Assembly: GCF_011393335.1 (NCBI RefSeq)
Contig: NZ_CP049865.1
Coordinates: 2,994,722 to 3,058,721 of the forward strand
From: Propioniciclava coleopterorum
GTDB lineage: Bacteria > Actinomycetota > Actinomycetes > Propionibacteriales > Propionibacteriaceae
DNA: 64,000 nucleotides
Direction of reading: 5' to 3'
Below are positions 45,022 through 54,356 of the stretch, piece by piece. The notes beneath the pieces are model-generated. The model was not told the DNA's origin and searched no databases. It saw only the letters and a program-made list of their open reading frames with translations. The position numbers were made by a program, and so were the translations under genes. The number at the start of each line of letters is the position of its first letter. The stretch's first letter is position 1.

Positions 45022-45633
45022 TCACCCCTCCCGTTGCAGCAGGTTGTTCAGCACCACCACGTTGACTCGGGGCTCCCCGAGGAAGCCCGCGTCGCGGCCC
45101 TGCATGCTGGCCTCCACCATGGCACGAACCTCGGCCTCGGGCAGCGAGCGGGCCGCCGCGACGCGCGCGACCTGCAGTTCGGCGTAGGCGGGGCTGATGT
45201 GCGGGTCGAGGCCCGAGCCGCTCGCGGTGACCGCGTCGGCGGGCACCGCCGCCTCGGGGACGCCGTTGAAGGCGGCCACCTGGGCGCGCCGCTCGGTGAT
45301 GGCCGCGACGAGGTCCGGGTTCTCGGGCCCGGCGTTGCTTCCCGAGGACGCCGACGCGTCGTAGCCGTCGCCGGCCGCGGAGGGCCGGGGCTGGAAGAAG
45401 CCCGGCAGCGGGGCGCCGGAGGCGTCGCTGAACGACTGACCGATCAGGCTCGAGCCGACGACCCGGCCGTCGGGCCCGGTCAGCGCCGAGCCGTTCGCCT
45501 GCGGCGCCATCAGCACCTGCGCCAGGCCGGTGACGACCAGCGGGTAGACCACGCCGAGGAGGAGGGTGAGGGCGAGGAGGCTGCGGGCCGCCACGCCGAC
45601 GGTGCGCCACGTGCGGCGCGTGCTGGAGTTCAT
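45022..45633 (-). CDS. kdpC: Potassium-transporting ATPase subunit KdpC
   Basis: KdpC stabilises the KdpFABC complex and raises its ATP affinity. The 203-residue protein has one amino-terminal membrane segment (LLALTLLLGVVYPLVVTGLA) followed by a periplasm-facing domain with the family motifs GSSLIGQSF, FQPRPSAAGDGYDA, ASGSGLDPHISP, and the end PRVNVVVLN. It lies 34 bases after kdpB. Confidence 0.96.
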   Translation of the reverse strand: MNSSTRRTWRTVGVAARSLLALTLLLGVVYPLVVTGLAQVLMAPQANGSALTGPDGRVVGSSLIGQSFSDASGAPLPGFFQPRPSAAGDGYDASASSGSNAGPENPDLVAAITERRAQVAAFNGVPEAAVPADAVTASGSGLDPHISPAYAELQVARVAAARSLPEAEVRAMVEASMQGRDAGFLGEPRVNVVVLNNLLQREG

Positions 45634-45667
45634 GTCGTGTGTCCTTGTCCGAAGGGAGGGGGTCGGC

Positions 45668-47821
45668 TCAGAAGCCGGGGATGAGGCGGACGAGCAGGTC
45701 GATCAGGCCGATCCCGAGGAACGGGGCCACGACGCCTCCCAGTCCATAGATGAGCAGGTTGCGCCGCAGGAGCTGCGAGGCGTCGCCCGCGCGGTACTTC
45801 ACCCCGCGCAGCGCCAGCGGCACCAGGGCGATGATCACCAGCGCGTTGAAGATGACCGCCGACAGCACCGCCGAGGCGGGGGAGTGCAGCCCCATGATGT
45901 TGAGGGCGGCGAGCCCCGGGTAGGCCCCGACGAAGATCGCGGGGATCACCGCGAAGTACTTGGCCAGGTCGTTGGCGATGGAGAAGGTGGTCAGCGCGCC
46001 GCGCGTGATGAGCAACTGCTTGCCGATGGCGACGACGTCGATGAGCTTGGTCGGGTCGGAGTCCAGGTCGACCATGTTGCCGGCCTCCTTGGCCGCGGAC
46101 GTGCCCGAGTTCATCGCGACGCCGACGTCGGCCTGGGCCAGCGCGGGGGCGTCGTTGGTGCCGTCGCCGGTCATCGCCACGAGGCGTCCGCCGGACTGCT
46201 CCTGCCGGATGTAGGCCAGCTTGTCCTCGGGGGTGGCCTCGGCGAGGAAGTCGTCGACGCCCGCCTCGGCGGCGATCGCCTCCGCCGTGAGCGGGTTGTC
46301 GCCGGTGACCATCACGGTGCGGATGCCCATCCGGCGCAACTGCGCGAACCGCTCCGCCAGGCCGTCCTTGACGATGTCCTTGAGGTGGACCACGCCCAGG
46401 ACCGCGGGCCGCTCGCCGGGGGCACGGCGCGCGACCACCAGCGGGGTGCCGCCGGAGCGCGAGATGCCCTCCACGAGCTCGTCCAGGTCGGCGCGGGTGC
46501 GGCGGGGGACGTCGGCGCCCTCGGACTCGACCCAGGCGACGACGGCCGAGCCGGCGCCCTTGCGGAGCTGGACGCCGCCGGGCAGGTCGAGGCCCGACAT
46601 CCGGGTCTGCGCGGTGAACGGCACCACGACGCTGCCCTCGGGCTGCTCTGGGACGCCCCCCGACGCGGCGGCGAGCTCGACGATCGAGGCGCCCTCGGGG
46701 GTGGGGTCGGCCCGCGACGACAGCGCGGCGGCCTCCATCAGTTCCTGCTCGGGGACGCCGTGCAGCGGCCGGAACGCGACGGCCCGCCGGTTGCCGTAGG
46801 TGATGGTCCCGGTCTTGTCGAGCAGCAGGGTGCTGACGTCGCCGGCGGCCTCGACGGCCCGCCCGGACATCGCGAGCACGTTGCGCTGCACGAGCCGGTC
46901 CATGCCGGCGATGCCGATCGCAGACAGCAGGGCGCCGATGGTGGTGGGGATGAGGCACACCAGCAGGGCGACGAGCACGGTCACGCTGGCGGGGGAGGCG
47001 TCCGCGGACGCGATCGGGTTCAGGGTGAGCACGACCACCAGGAACACGATCGTCAGCGACGCCAGCAGGATGTTCAGGGCGATCTCGTTGGGGGTGCGCT
47101 GCCGCGCCGCCCCCTCCACGAGCGCGATCATCTTGTCGACGAAGGTCTCGCCGGGCTTGGAGGTGATCTTCACCACGATCCGGTCCGACAGGACGCGGGT
47201 CCCGCCCGTGACCGCGGACCGGTCGCCGCCCGACTCGCGGATGACGGGGGCGGACTCGCCGGTGATGGCCGACTCGTCGACCGAGGCGATGCCCCAGATG
47301 ATGTCGCCGTCGCCCGGGATCAGGTCGCCGGCCTCGGCCACGACCACGTCGCCCAGCGTCAGCTCCGAGGACGCCACGTCCTCCAGCCGCGCGGTCTCCG
47401 CGCCGGGGTCCTCGCTGCGGAAGTCGACGACGCGGTGCGCGGTGGTGGTGGTGCGGGTGCGGCGCAGGCTGTCGGCCTGGGCCTTGCCGCGCCCCTCGGC
47501 GACGGCCTCGGCGACGTTGGCGAACACGACGGTCAGCCACAGCCATGCGGCGATGAACCACGCGAACGGCGCCGGTACGGGCGAGCCGCCCGACGTCTCG
47601 ACCGCGCCGGTCACCGACTGCGCCAGGGCGGACACGGTGGTCAGGGCCGCCCCGACCCACACGAGGAACATGACCGGGTTGCGCCACTGGGCGCGCGGGT
47701 CGAGCTTGCGCAGCGCCTCGGGCAGGGAGGCCAGCACCTGGCGCGCCGACAGCGGGCCGGAGCCGTTGGAGGGATGCGGCCGCCGTGGGGCGGTCAGCGG
47801 GGTTGCGGTGAGCGTGGACAT
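45668..47821 (-). CDS. kdpB: Potassium-transporting P-type ATPase subunit KdpB
   Basis: KdpB is the ATP-hydrolysing subunit of the high-affinity potassium pump. The 717-residue P-type ATPase has the phosphorylation motif [13 protein letters not shown], the actuator motif AITGESAPV, the hinge [14 protein letters not shown] and [22 protein letters not shown]. Seven or so hydrophobic segments are visible. The serine in the actuator motif that is phosphorylated for inhibition in E. coli (TGES) is present. The ATG at 47821 is one base after the kdpA stop. Confidence 0.97.
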   Translation of the reverse strand: MSTLTATPLTAPRRPHPSNGSGPLSARQVLASLPEALRKLDPRAQWRNPVMFLVWVGAALTTVSALAQSVTGAVETSGGSPVPAPFAWFIAAWLWLTVVFANVAEAVAEGRGKAQADSLRRTRTTTTAHRVVDFRSEDPGAETARLEDVASSELTLGDVVVAEAGDLIPGDGDIIWGIASVDESAITGESAPVIRESGGDRSAVTGGTRVLSDRIVVKITSKPGETFVDKMIALVEGAARQRTPNEIALNILLASLTIVFLVVVLTLNPIASADASPASVTVLVALLVCLIPTTIGALLSAIGIAGMDRLVQRNVLAMSGRAVEAAGDVSTLLLDKTGTITYGNRRAVAFRPLHGVPEQELMEAAALSSRADPTPEGASIVELAAASGGVPEQPEGSVVVPFTAQTRMSGLDLPGGVQLRKGAGSAVVAWVESEGADVPRRTRADLDELVEGISRSGGTPLVVARRAPGERPAVLGVVHLKDIVKDGLAERFAQLRRMGIRTVMVTGDNPLTAEAIAAEAGVDDFLAEATPEDKLAYIRQEQSGGRLVAMTGDGTNDAPALAQADVGVAMNSGTSAAKEAGNMVDLDSDPTKLIDVVAIGKQLLITRGALTTFSIANDLAKYFAVIPAIFVGAYPGLAALNIMGLHSPASAVLSAVIFNALVIIALVPLALRGVKYRAGDASQLLRRNLLIYGLGGVVAPFLGIGLIDLLVRLIPGF

Positions 47822-47822
47822 G

Positions 47823-49493
47823 TCAGGCGAGTCCTTCTGCGAGCGGACCGAGGGTGAGGATGGGGAAGAACACGAGCGCGGCGACCAGGACGGCCGTCCC
47901 GACCACCAGGACCACGAACAGCGGACCGGTGGTGCGCAGGGTTCCGGGGGTGGGTTCGGTGGGGCTCTGCGTGGACAGCGTGCCGGCCAGCGCGAGCACC
48001 AGGGCGATGGGCAGGAAACGGCCCCAGAGCATGGCGACGCCGAGGGCGCCCGTGAACCAGGGGTGGGTGGCCGTCAGCCCGGCGAACGCCGACCCGTTGT
48101 TGTTGGCCGCCGAGGTGAAGGCGTAGATGACCTCCGACAACCCGTGCGGGCCCGGGTTGGCGAGCGCCCCCTCGACGTCGGCGCGCAGCGCGGGGACGCC
48201 GAAGCTCAACGCGATGCCGACCATCACGAGGGCGGGCATCACGAGGATGGCGAGGCTGGCGAGCTTCATGGGCAGCGGGCCGATCTTCTTGCCCAGGTAC
48301 TCGGGCGTGCGCCCCACCAGCAGGCCGGCGAGGAAGACCGCGATGATCGCGATCACCAGCAGGCCGTACAGGCCTGTCCCCACGCCTCCGGGCGCGATCT
48401 CGCCGAGCATCATGTTGAGCATCGTCATCATGCCGCCCAGCGCGGTGTAGGAGTCGTGCATCGAGTCGACGGCGCCGGTCGAGGTCAGCGTCGTCACAGA
48501 CGCGAAGACCGACGAGCCGACGACGCCGAAGCGCACCTCCTTGCCCTCCAGGGCCGCGCCGGCGAGTTGCGGCGCGGTGCCGCGTCCGGCGAGTTCGAAG
48601 GCGGTCAGGGCCGTCGTGGTGAGGAGCGCCAGGGTCGCCATCGCGGCCAGCAGCGCGACGCCCTGGCGGGTGTCGCCGACCATCCGGCCGAAGGTGCGCG
48701 GCAGCGAGAACGGGATCACGAGGATCAGCAGGATCTCCAGCAGGTTGGTCCACGGCGTCGGGTTCTCGAAGGGGTGGGCGGAGTTGGCGTTGAAGAAGCC
48801 GCCGCCGTTGGTGCCCAGCAGCTTGATGACCTCCTGGGACGCCACGGGCCCGCCGGGCAGCGACTGCGCCCCGCCGGCGACCGTCGTGACCTCCTGCCAG
48901 GGCTGGACGTTCTGGATGACCCCGCCCAGCACCAGCAGCAGCGCGCCCGCGACGGCGATGGGGAGCAGGATCCGCAGCGTCGCGCGGGTCAGGTCCACCC
49001 AGAAGTTGCCCAACGTCCCGGTGCCGCGCGCCGCCAGCCCGCGGATGAGCGCGACGGCGACGGCGATCCCGGTCGCGGCGGAGACGAAGTTCTGCACGGC
49101 CAGCCCCGCGAGTTGCACGGAGTAGCCGAGCGTCGACTCGGGCGAGTAGGACTGCCAGTTGGTGTTGGTGACGAACGAGATCGCGGTGTTGAACGCGATC
49201 CCCTCGGGCACCGGCGGCAGGCCGAGCGAGAACGGCAGCCAGGGCTGCAGGCGCTGCAGCGCGTACAGCAGCAGCATCCCCAACAGCGAGAACAGCAGGA
49301 CGCCGCGCAGGTAGGCGCGCCAGGACTGGCCGCTGCGCGGGTCGACCCCCATGAAGCGGTACAGGACGCGCTCGGCGCGGGTGTCGCGCGGCGAGGTGAA
49401 CACCCACGCCATGTAGTCGCCGAGCGGGACGTGGATCAGCCCGAGCACCACGATGAGCGTGCCCAGGGTCGCGAGGTAGAACAGCCAGTCCAT
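47823..49493 (-). CDS. kdpA: Potassium-transporting ATPase subunit KdpA
   Basis: KdpA is the potassium-selective channel-like subunit, related to the SKT superfamily. The 556-residue membrane protein has about ten hydrophobic segments and selectivity-filter-type loops: [55 protein letters not shown], and [14 protein letters not shown]. The ATG overlaps the kdpF stop by one base (TGATG). Length and start are typical. Confidence 0.97.
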   Translation of the reverse strand: MDWLFYLATLGTLIVVLGLIHVPLGDYMAWVFTSPRDTRAERVLYRFMGVDPRSGQSWRAYLRGVLLFSLLGMLLLYALQRLQPWLPFSLGLPPVPEGIAFNTAISFVTNTNWQSYSPESTLGYSVQLAGLAVQNFVSAATGIAVAVALIRGLAARGTGTLGNFWVDLTRATLRILLPIAVAGALLLVLGGVIQNVQPWQEVTTVAGGAQSLPGGPVASQEVIKLLGTNGGGFFNANSAHPFENPTPWTNLLEILLILVIPFSLPRTFGRMVGDTRQGVALLAAMATLALLTTTALTAFELAGRGTAPQLAGAALEGKEVRFGVVGSSVFASVTTLTSTGAVDSMHDSYTALGGMMTMLNMMLGEIAPGGVGTGLYGLLVIAIIAVFLAGLLVGRTPEYLGKKIGPLPMKLASLAILVMPALVMVGIALSFGVPALRADVEGALANPGPHGLSEVIYAFTSAANNNGSAFAGLTATHPWFTGALGVAMLWGRFLPIALVLALAGTLSTQSPTEPTPGTLRTTGPLFVVLVVGTAVLVAALVFFPILTLGPLAEGLA

Positions 49494-49579
49494 CAGAACT
49501 TCTCCGGGTGCAGGAGGGCGAAGCCCATGTAGACGACGGCGGCGAGGCCGAGGACACCGGCCACGATGGTGAGCGTCAT
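49493..49579 (-). CDS. kdpF: Potassium-transporting ATPase subunit KdpF
   Basis: KdpF is a single-span peptide that stabilises the Kdp complex. The 28-residue product has one hydrophobic helix ([20 protein letters not shown]) and the family ending HPEKF. It overlaps kdpA downstream and the 27-residue upstream gene by one base each (TGATG at both junctions). Confidence 0.9.
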   Translation of the reverse strand: MTLTIVAGVLGLAAVVYMGFALLHPEKF

Positions 49580-49662
49580 CACAGCCGTTCCACCCCCCTC
49601 GCGACGAGCGCGACGACCCCGATCAGGGCGAACAGGGCCGCGATGTAGATCACATCGAGCAT
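49579..49662 (-). CDS. 27-residue membrane peptide preceding kdpF
   Basis: An ATG at 49662 with AAGGAGATG eight bases upstream opens a 27-codon frame starting [17 protein letters not shown] and ending ARGVERL. One membrane helix fills most of it, and the arginine-rich end would lie in the cytoplasm. The stop overlaps the kdpF ATG (TGATG), so the two are coupled. The excellent ribosome binding site marks it as the true first gene of the operon. I recall similar small peptides ending in ERL ahead of kdpF in other genomes. It may be an unlisted Kdp accessory subunit. Confidence 0.7.
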   Translation of the reverse strand: MLDVIYIAALFALIGVVALVARGVERL

Positions 49663-49753
49663 GTGGGTCCATCTCCTTCGTTCCCGGCGCGGTGCCGGGT
49701 GCCCCGGGCGGGCATCCACGATCAAACTCCCGCCCGCGGCGTCCGGACCGGGC

Positions 49754-49792
49754 CCTCACGGAATCCATACGGGACCGGTCGGTTTCCTTACG
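49754..49792 (-). promoter_or_regulatory. Phased direct repeats ahead of the kdp operon, possible KdpE sites
   Basis: On the minus strand CGTAAGG (49792-49786), CGTATGG (49771-49765) and CGTGAGG (49760-49754) form direct repeats spaced 21 and 11 bases. That is two and one helical turns, as expected for an OmpR-family activator such as KdpE. No clear -10 element was identified downstream. Confidence 0.4.
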
Positions 49793-49852
49793 CCGCGCTC
49801 ATGGGGCGGCGGCCGGCGTCCGCCCCGACTCGGAGCGCAGGTGGCGTGGCGG

Positions 49853-49866
49853 TAGGCTTGCTCCTC
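49853..49866 (+). promoter_or_regulatory. Leaderless promoter of prfB
   Basis: TAGGCT at 49853-49858 ends eight bases before the GTG at 49867. The intervening bases contain no ribosome binding site. Confidence 0.55.
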
Positions 49867-50979
49867 GTGGCCACCGACTTCGCATCCGAGATCTCCGAAC
49901 TCGACCGCTCCCTGACGAGCATCGAGGTGGTGGTCGACCCCGAGAAGAAGCGGGCGGAGATCGCCGAGCTGTCCGAGAGGGTCGCCGCCCCCGACCTGTG
50001 GGACGACCCCGACAACGCGCAGAAGGTGACGTCGCGGCTCTCGGCGCTGAACTCCGAACTCGACCGGGTCGGTTCGCTGCGTTCGCGCCTGGACGACCTG
50101 GGCGTGCTGGTGGAGTTGGCGCAGGAGGAGAACGACGCCGACACCCTGGCGGAGGCCCAGAAGGAGATGGCCTCGCTGCACGGCGACATCGCCGCGCTGG
50201 AGGTCCGCACGCTGCTGAGTGGCGAGTACGACGAGCGGGACGCCGTCGTCTCGATCCGCGCCGGCGCCGGCGGCGTGGACGCCGCCGACTTCGCCGAGAT
50301 GCTGCTGCGCATGTACCTGCGCTGGGCCGAGCGACACGGGCACGCGGTGAAGGTGCTCGACACCAGCTACGCCGAGGAGGCCGGCCTGAAGTCGGTCACC
50401 TTCGAGGTGAGCGCGCCGTTCGCGTACGGGACGCTGTCGGTCGAGGGCGGCACGCACCGCCTGGTCCGGATCAGCCCGTTCGACAACCAGGGCCGCCGTC
50501 AGACGTCCTTCGCGGCGGTCGAGGTGATCCCGCTGATCGAGTCGACCGACCACATCGACGTGCCGGAGGCCGACATCCGCGTGGACGTCTTCCGCAGCTC
50601 GGGCCCCGGCGGCCAGTCGGTCAACACCACCGACTCCGCCGTCCGCATCACGCACCTGCCCACCGGGCTGGTGGTCTCGATGCAGGACGAGAAGAGCCAG
50701 ATCCAGAACCGCGCCGCCGCCATGCGCGTCCTGCAGTCGCGCCTGCTGCTGCTGAAGAAGCAGGAGGAGGACGCGAAGAAGAAGGAACTCGCCGGCGACG
50801 TCAAGGCGTCCTGGGGCGACCAGATGCGCAGCTACGTGCTGAACCCGTACCAGATGGTGAAGGATCTGCGCACCGGCTACGAGGTCGGCAACCCCGACTC
50901 GGTCTTCGACGGCGAGCTCGACGGCTTCATCGACGCGGGCATCCGCTGGCGCAAGAGCGCGGAGAACGCCGAGGACTGA
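49867..50979 (+). CDS. prfB: Peptide chain release factor 2
   Basis: RF2 reads UGA and UAA stop codons and releases the finished protein. The 370-residue product has the stop-recognition motif SPF in [16 protein letters not shown] and the catalytic GGQ in [19 protein letters not shown]. The coiled-coil domain I occupies residues 1-110. There is no in-frame TGA and no programmed frameshift site in the early codons, unlike E. coli prfB. The start is GTG 49867 (VATDFASEI), probably leaderless. The order prfB-ftsE-ftsX-smpB is conserved in actinobacteria. Confidence 0.96.
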   Translation: MATDFASEISELDRSLTSIEVVVDPEKKRAEIAELSERVAAPDLWDDPDNAQKVTSRLSALNSELDRVGSLRSRLDDLGVLVELAQEENDADTLAEAQKEMASLHGDIAALEVRTLLSGEYDERDAVVSIRAGAGGVDAADFAEMLLRMYLRWAERHGHAVKVLDTSYAEEAGLKSVTFEVSAPFAYGTLSVEGGTHRLVRISPFDNQGRRQTSFAAVEVIPLIESTDHIDVPEADIRVDVFRSSGPGGQSVNTTDSAVRITHLPTGLVVSMQDEKSQIQNRAAAMRVLQSRLLLLKKQEEDAKKKELAGDVKASWGDQMRSYVLNPYQMVKDLRTGYEVGNPDSVFDGELDGFIDAGIRWRKSAENAED

Positions 50980-50989
50980 GGCCCGCCAC

Positions 50990-51009
50990 GCCCGGCGAGG
51001 CGCCGGGGC
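50990..51009 (+). terminator. Short hairpin after prfB
   Basis: GCCCGGC and GCCGGGGC form a short GC-rich stem with one bulge, ten bases after the prfB stop. It may attenuate read-through into ftsE. Confidence 0.35.
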
Positions 51010-51027
51010 GGGGGAGCCTTGTGGACC

Positions 51028-51033
51028 TAGGCT
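51028..51033 (+). promoter_or_regulatory. Possible -10 element of ftsEX
   Basis: TAGGCT lies 60 bases before the ftsE ATG. It matches the hexamer used ahead of other genes here, but no clear -35 was seen. Confidence 0.35.
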
Positions 51034-51093
51034 GGGTCGCGGCCGGCTGAGAGCTTCTCAGGAACCTTCCCCATCGTCGACTCCGGCCAGCGG

Positions 51094-51786
51094 ATGCCTG
51101 TGATCACGTTCGATAACGTCTCCAAGACGTACCCCGGCCAGAAGCGGCCGGCACTGCAACACGTCTCGACCACGATCGAGGACGGCGAGTTCGTCTTCCT
51201 GGTCGGGCCGTCGGGTTCGGGCAAGTCGACGTTCCTGCGGCTGGTGCTGCGCGAGTACCGCGCGAGCAGCGGGCAGGTGGTCGTCAACGGCCGCGACGTC
51301 GGGAAGCTGCCCAACTGGCGCATCCCGAAGCTGCGCCGCGGCGTCGGCATCGTGTTCCAGGACTTCCGGCTGCTGCCCGGCAAGACCGTCACCGAGAACG
51401 TCTCCTTCACCCTGCAGGTGATCGGACGCCCCAGCCGCGAGATCCGCCGTCTGGTGCCCGAGACCCTCGAACTGGTGGGCCTGGAGGACAAGGGCGACCG
51501 GCTCCCCGAGGAGCTGTCGGGCGGCGAGCAGCAGCGCGTCGCCATCGCGCGCGCCTTCGTCAACCGGCCCGGCATCCTGCTGGCGGACGAGCCCACCGGC
51601 AACCTCGACCCCGCCACGTCGGTCGGGATCATGAAGATCCTCGACCGCATCCACCGCGACGGCACGACGGTGGTGATGGCGACGCACGACGCCACCATCG
51701 TCGACCAGATGCGCCGCCGCGTCCTCGAACTCAACGCCGGAGAACTCATCCGCGACCAGGCCCAGGGCGTCTACGGATACCAGTGA
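51094..51786 (+). CDS. ftsE: Cell division ATP-binding protein FtsE
   Basis: FtsE is the ATPase of the FtsEX complex, which couples division-site cues to extracellular wall hydrolases. The 230-residue ABC protein has Walker [10 protein letters not shown] near residues 38-46, Q-loop [14 protein letters not shown], the signature [15 protein letters not shown], Walker [14 protein letters not shown], and H-loop MATHD. No strong ribosome binding site precedes the ATG at 51094, but the start fits the family. ftsX follows 25 bases downstream. Confidence 0.95.
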   Translation: MPVITFDNVSKTYPGQKRPALQHVSTTIEDGEFVFLVGPSGSGKSTFLRLVLREYRASSGQVVVNGRDVGKLPNWRIPKLRRGVGIVFQDFRLLPGKTVTENVSFTLQVIGRPSREIRRLVPETLELVGLEDKGDRLPEELSGGEQQRVAIARAFVNRPGILLADEPTGNLDPATSVGIMKILDRIHRDGTTVVMATHDATIVDQMRRRVLELNAGELIRDQAQGVYGYQ

Positions 51787-51811
51787 GCCGGAGCGGATCA
51801 GGAGAGAACAC

Positions 51812-52713
51812 ATGCGTCACACACTGAAAGAGACCCTGTCCGGCCTGCGGCGGAACGCGAGCATGAACGTCGCGATCCTCGTCACGATGTGGGTCTCGCT
51901 GGCCCTGTTCGGACTCGGGTGCTCGCGACCCAGCAGGTCGACCTCATCAAGGGCCGCTGGTACGACAAGATCGAGCTCACCGCCTTCCTGTGCACCGCCG
52001 ACACCCAGGGCGGCACGTGCGTCCCGGGCCAGGCGACCACGGACGCCGAGCGGGACGCGATCCGCGCCGCCCTGGAGTCCAACCCGCAGGTGCAGACGGT
52101 GTACTACCAGAGCCAGGAGGACGTGTTCGAGGAGTTCAAGGTCACCTACGCCGACTCCCCGATCATCGGATCCCTGCAGGCCACAGATATGCAGGACCTG
52201 TTCAGGATCAAGCTGAAGAATCCTGAGGAATATCAGGAAGTCACCGCCCAGCTGTCGGTCATGCCGGGGGTGCAGAGCGTGCAGGACCTGCGTGCATTCC
52301 TCGAGCCGTTGTTCGAATGGCTGAACTGGGGCCGCTGGATGGCCGTGGGGGCGTCCGCGTTGCTCCTCCTGGCGGCCGCACTGCAGATCGGCAACGCCAT
52401 CCGGGTGGCCGCGTTCACCCGCCGGCGGGAGATCGGCATCATGCGCCTGGTGGGCGCGTCCCGGACCTACATCATGTTGCCGAGCCTGCTGGAGAGCCTC
52501 GCCGTGGCCCTCGGCGGGGCCGCCCTGGCGTGCGCCACCCTGGCCGCCATCCAGCAGTTCGCCGTGGTCGAAAAGGCTAAACCTGCCCTTCAGGGATTCG
52601 TGTGGATCGGCTGGAATCATGTGGCGATAGCCATGCTGGGGGTTGTGGTCGTCGCGGTGCTTCTCTCTATGATCCCGACGTTGGTTGCGACCCGGAGGTT
52701 CTTGAAGGTCTGA
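51812..52713 (+). CDS. ftsX: Cell division permease-like protein FtsX (one apparent frameshift)
   Basis: Read through one frameshift, FtsX has 300 residues. It is the membrane partner of FtsE and relays conformational change to an extracellular peptidoglycan hydrolase. Segment 1 lies near residues 20-38 (NVAILVTMWVSLALFGLG), followed by an extracellular domain of about 130 residues, then three segments near 180-290. Two cysteines (CTADTQGGTC) lie in the extracellular domain. The frame breaks at GGG 51917-51919; one extra G gives LFGLGVLATQQVDLI and a continuous protein. FtsX is usually important for growth, so a sequence error is likely. GGAGAG precedes the ATG at 51812. Confidence 0.9.
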
Positions 52714-52757
52714 GCCTTTTCAGGCGGTCGCACGAATCGGATCCGTAGGGAGAACGA

Positions 52758-54278
52758 GTGAGTGACATGACCGCCCGTCAGGGAAGGTCCTGGGGGACGT
52801 GGGGCATCCGTCTGGCCAGCGCGTGCGCTGCAGCGGCGCTGACCACCAGCCTGGTGGCACCCCACGCCATCGCTGAGGATTTGAACACCCTCCGCGGCCA
52901 GGTGAAGGCGAATCAGGACAGCCAGGAACAAGCCAAGAACAATGTGTCGGAATCGTCGCAGGCCGTGCAATCCGCGACGAATCAATTGATCGATTCACAG
53001 AATCAGCTCGCGGCGGCGCAATCTGCGTTGGCCGACGTGCAGGTTCAATTGTCCGCCGCCCGCGAGAACGACGCGCGGCTGGCGTCGGAACTCGCCACGG
53101 CCCGCGCCGAACTCGAGGCGGCCAAGCAGCGCGTCATCAAGGCCCAGGCCGAGGTGGACGCCCAGCTGCGGCTGATCGGCTCGGCGGCGCGCGAGTCCTA
53201 CCAGCAGCAGACCGACCTGCGCGACCTCACCGTCGTGTTCGGGTCGGAGACGCCGGCCGAGCTCAGCCAGCGGCTGCAGTGGAACACCACGATCTTCGAC
53301 TCCCAGGCCGCCACCAAGTCCCGCCTGGACGCGGTGCGCGACGAGCTGGAGGGCGCCCGGCAGGCCCAGGCGGCCGCCGAGGCCCGCGTCGCGGCTGAGA
53401 AGGCCGACGCCGCCAAGGTCGTGGCGCAGATCGCCCGGCTGGAGCGACAGGCCGAGCAGCAGCGCGCCACCGTCTCGGGCCTGGTGAGCGCCAACGAGCA
53501 GGCCCGCGCCGCCGCCCAGGGCGAGCTGGACGCCGACGAGGCGGCCTACCGCACCCTGGTGTCGGACGAGCAGCGCCTCGAGGGCGAGATCCAGGCCGAG
53601 CTGGCCCGGATCCGCGCCGAGGAGCAGGAGCGGGCGCGGATCGCCGCCGAGAAGGCGGCCGCCGAGAAGGCAGCCGCCGAGCGTGCGGCGGCCGAGAAGG
53701 CCGCCGCTGCCAAGGCGGCCGCTGACAAGGCGGCGGCGTCGAAGAAGGCGGCGGACAGGGCGGCGGCCGACAAGGCGGCGGCCGAGGCGAAGGCCGCGGC
53801 GGCGAAGGCGGCGGCGAGCAAGCCGTCGCAGGCAACGGGCTCCGGCTCGTCGGGTGGCACGGGGAAGGCCACCTCGGCGAGCGGGTTCATCCGTCCGATC
53901 AACGCCAACCCGGGTTCGCCCTTCGGCAAGCGGTTCCATCCGATCCTGAAGTACTGGCGCAACCACAACGGCAACGACTGGGGCGCCAAGACCGGCACGC
54001 CGATCTACGCCGCGAAGGCCGGCACGGTCATGAAGGCGGGGCCCAACGGCGGCTTCGGCAACTTCGTGATGATCGGGCACGGGGACGACGCCCAGGGGCG
54101 CTTCGTCACCACCGGCTACGCGCACATGTCGAAGGTCGTCGCCAGGGTCGGTCAGAAGGTGCAGCAGGGCCAGCTGATCGGCTACGTCGGCAGCACCGGC
54201 CTGTCCACCACGCCGCACCTCCACCTCGAGGTGCGCCTGGACGGCCGCCCGGTCAACCCGATGCTCTACATCCCCTGA
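52758..54278 (+). CDS. Secreted M23 (LytM) peptidoglycan endopeptidase with coiled coil
   Basis: The 506-residue protein has a signal peptide (about residues 15-39, cleavage after AIA), a long coiled coil (about 41-300) running into an Ala/Lys-rich segment with repeats like EKAAAERAAA, and a carboxy-terminal M23 domain. The zinc ligands are H403 and D407 in NHNGNDWGA and H489 in PHLHLEVR. This is the layout of FtsEX-activated hydrolases such as EnvC or RipC, and the gene directly follows ftsEX, so it is probably the hydrolase they control. The start is GTG 52758 with AGGGAG upstream; an ATG lies three codons in. Confidence 0.9.
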   Translation: MSDMTARQGRSWGTWGIRLASACAAAALTTSLVAPHAIAEDLNTLRGQVKANQDSQEQAKNNVSESSQAVQSATNQLIDSQNQLAAAQSALADVQVQLSAARENDARLASELATARAELEAAKQRVIKAQAEVDAQLRLIGSAARESYQQQTDLRDLTVVFGSETPAELSQRLQWNTTIFDSQAATKSRLDAVRDELEGARQAQAAAEARVAAEKADAAKVVAQIARLERQAEQQRATVSGLVSANEQARAAAQGELDADEAAYRTLVSDEQRLEGEIQAELARIRAEEQERARIAAEKAAAEKAAAERAAAEKAAAAKAAADKAAASKKAADRAAADKAAAEAKAAAAKAAASKPSQATGSGSSGGTGKATSASGFIRPINANPGSPFGKRFHPILKYWRNHNGNDWGAKTGTPIYAAKAGTVMKAGPNGGFGNFVMIGHGDDAQGRFVTTGYAHMSKVVARVGQKVQQGQLIGYVGSTGLSTTPHLHLEVRLDGRPVNPMLYIP

Positions 54279-54300
54279 CACGGGACGCCACCAGCGCACA

Positions 54301-54328
54301 GCGCCGCCCGGCCTAGGCTGGGCGGCGC
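54301..54328 (+). promoter_or_regulatory. Hairpin with a -10 hexamer in its loop
   Basis: GCGCCGCCC (54301-54309) and GGGCGGCGC (54320-54328) are perfect complements around a ten-base loop that contains TAGGCT (54314-54319). The stem can end the M23 transcript, while the loop can be the -10 of the DUF2207 gene starting at 54357. A ribosome binding site (GGAAAGGA) follows. Confidence 0.45.
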
Positions 54329-54356
54329 TGCGCGTTCCCGGAAAGGACCCGCCCCC

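Noticed and set aside
49867-50979. Programmed frameshift in prfB
   Set aside because: The coding frame is continuous with no early in-frame TGA, so the E. coli-type autoregulatory frameshift is absent.
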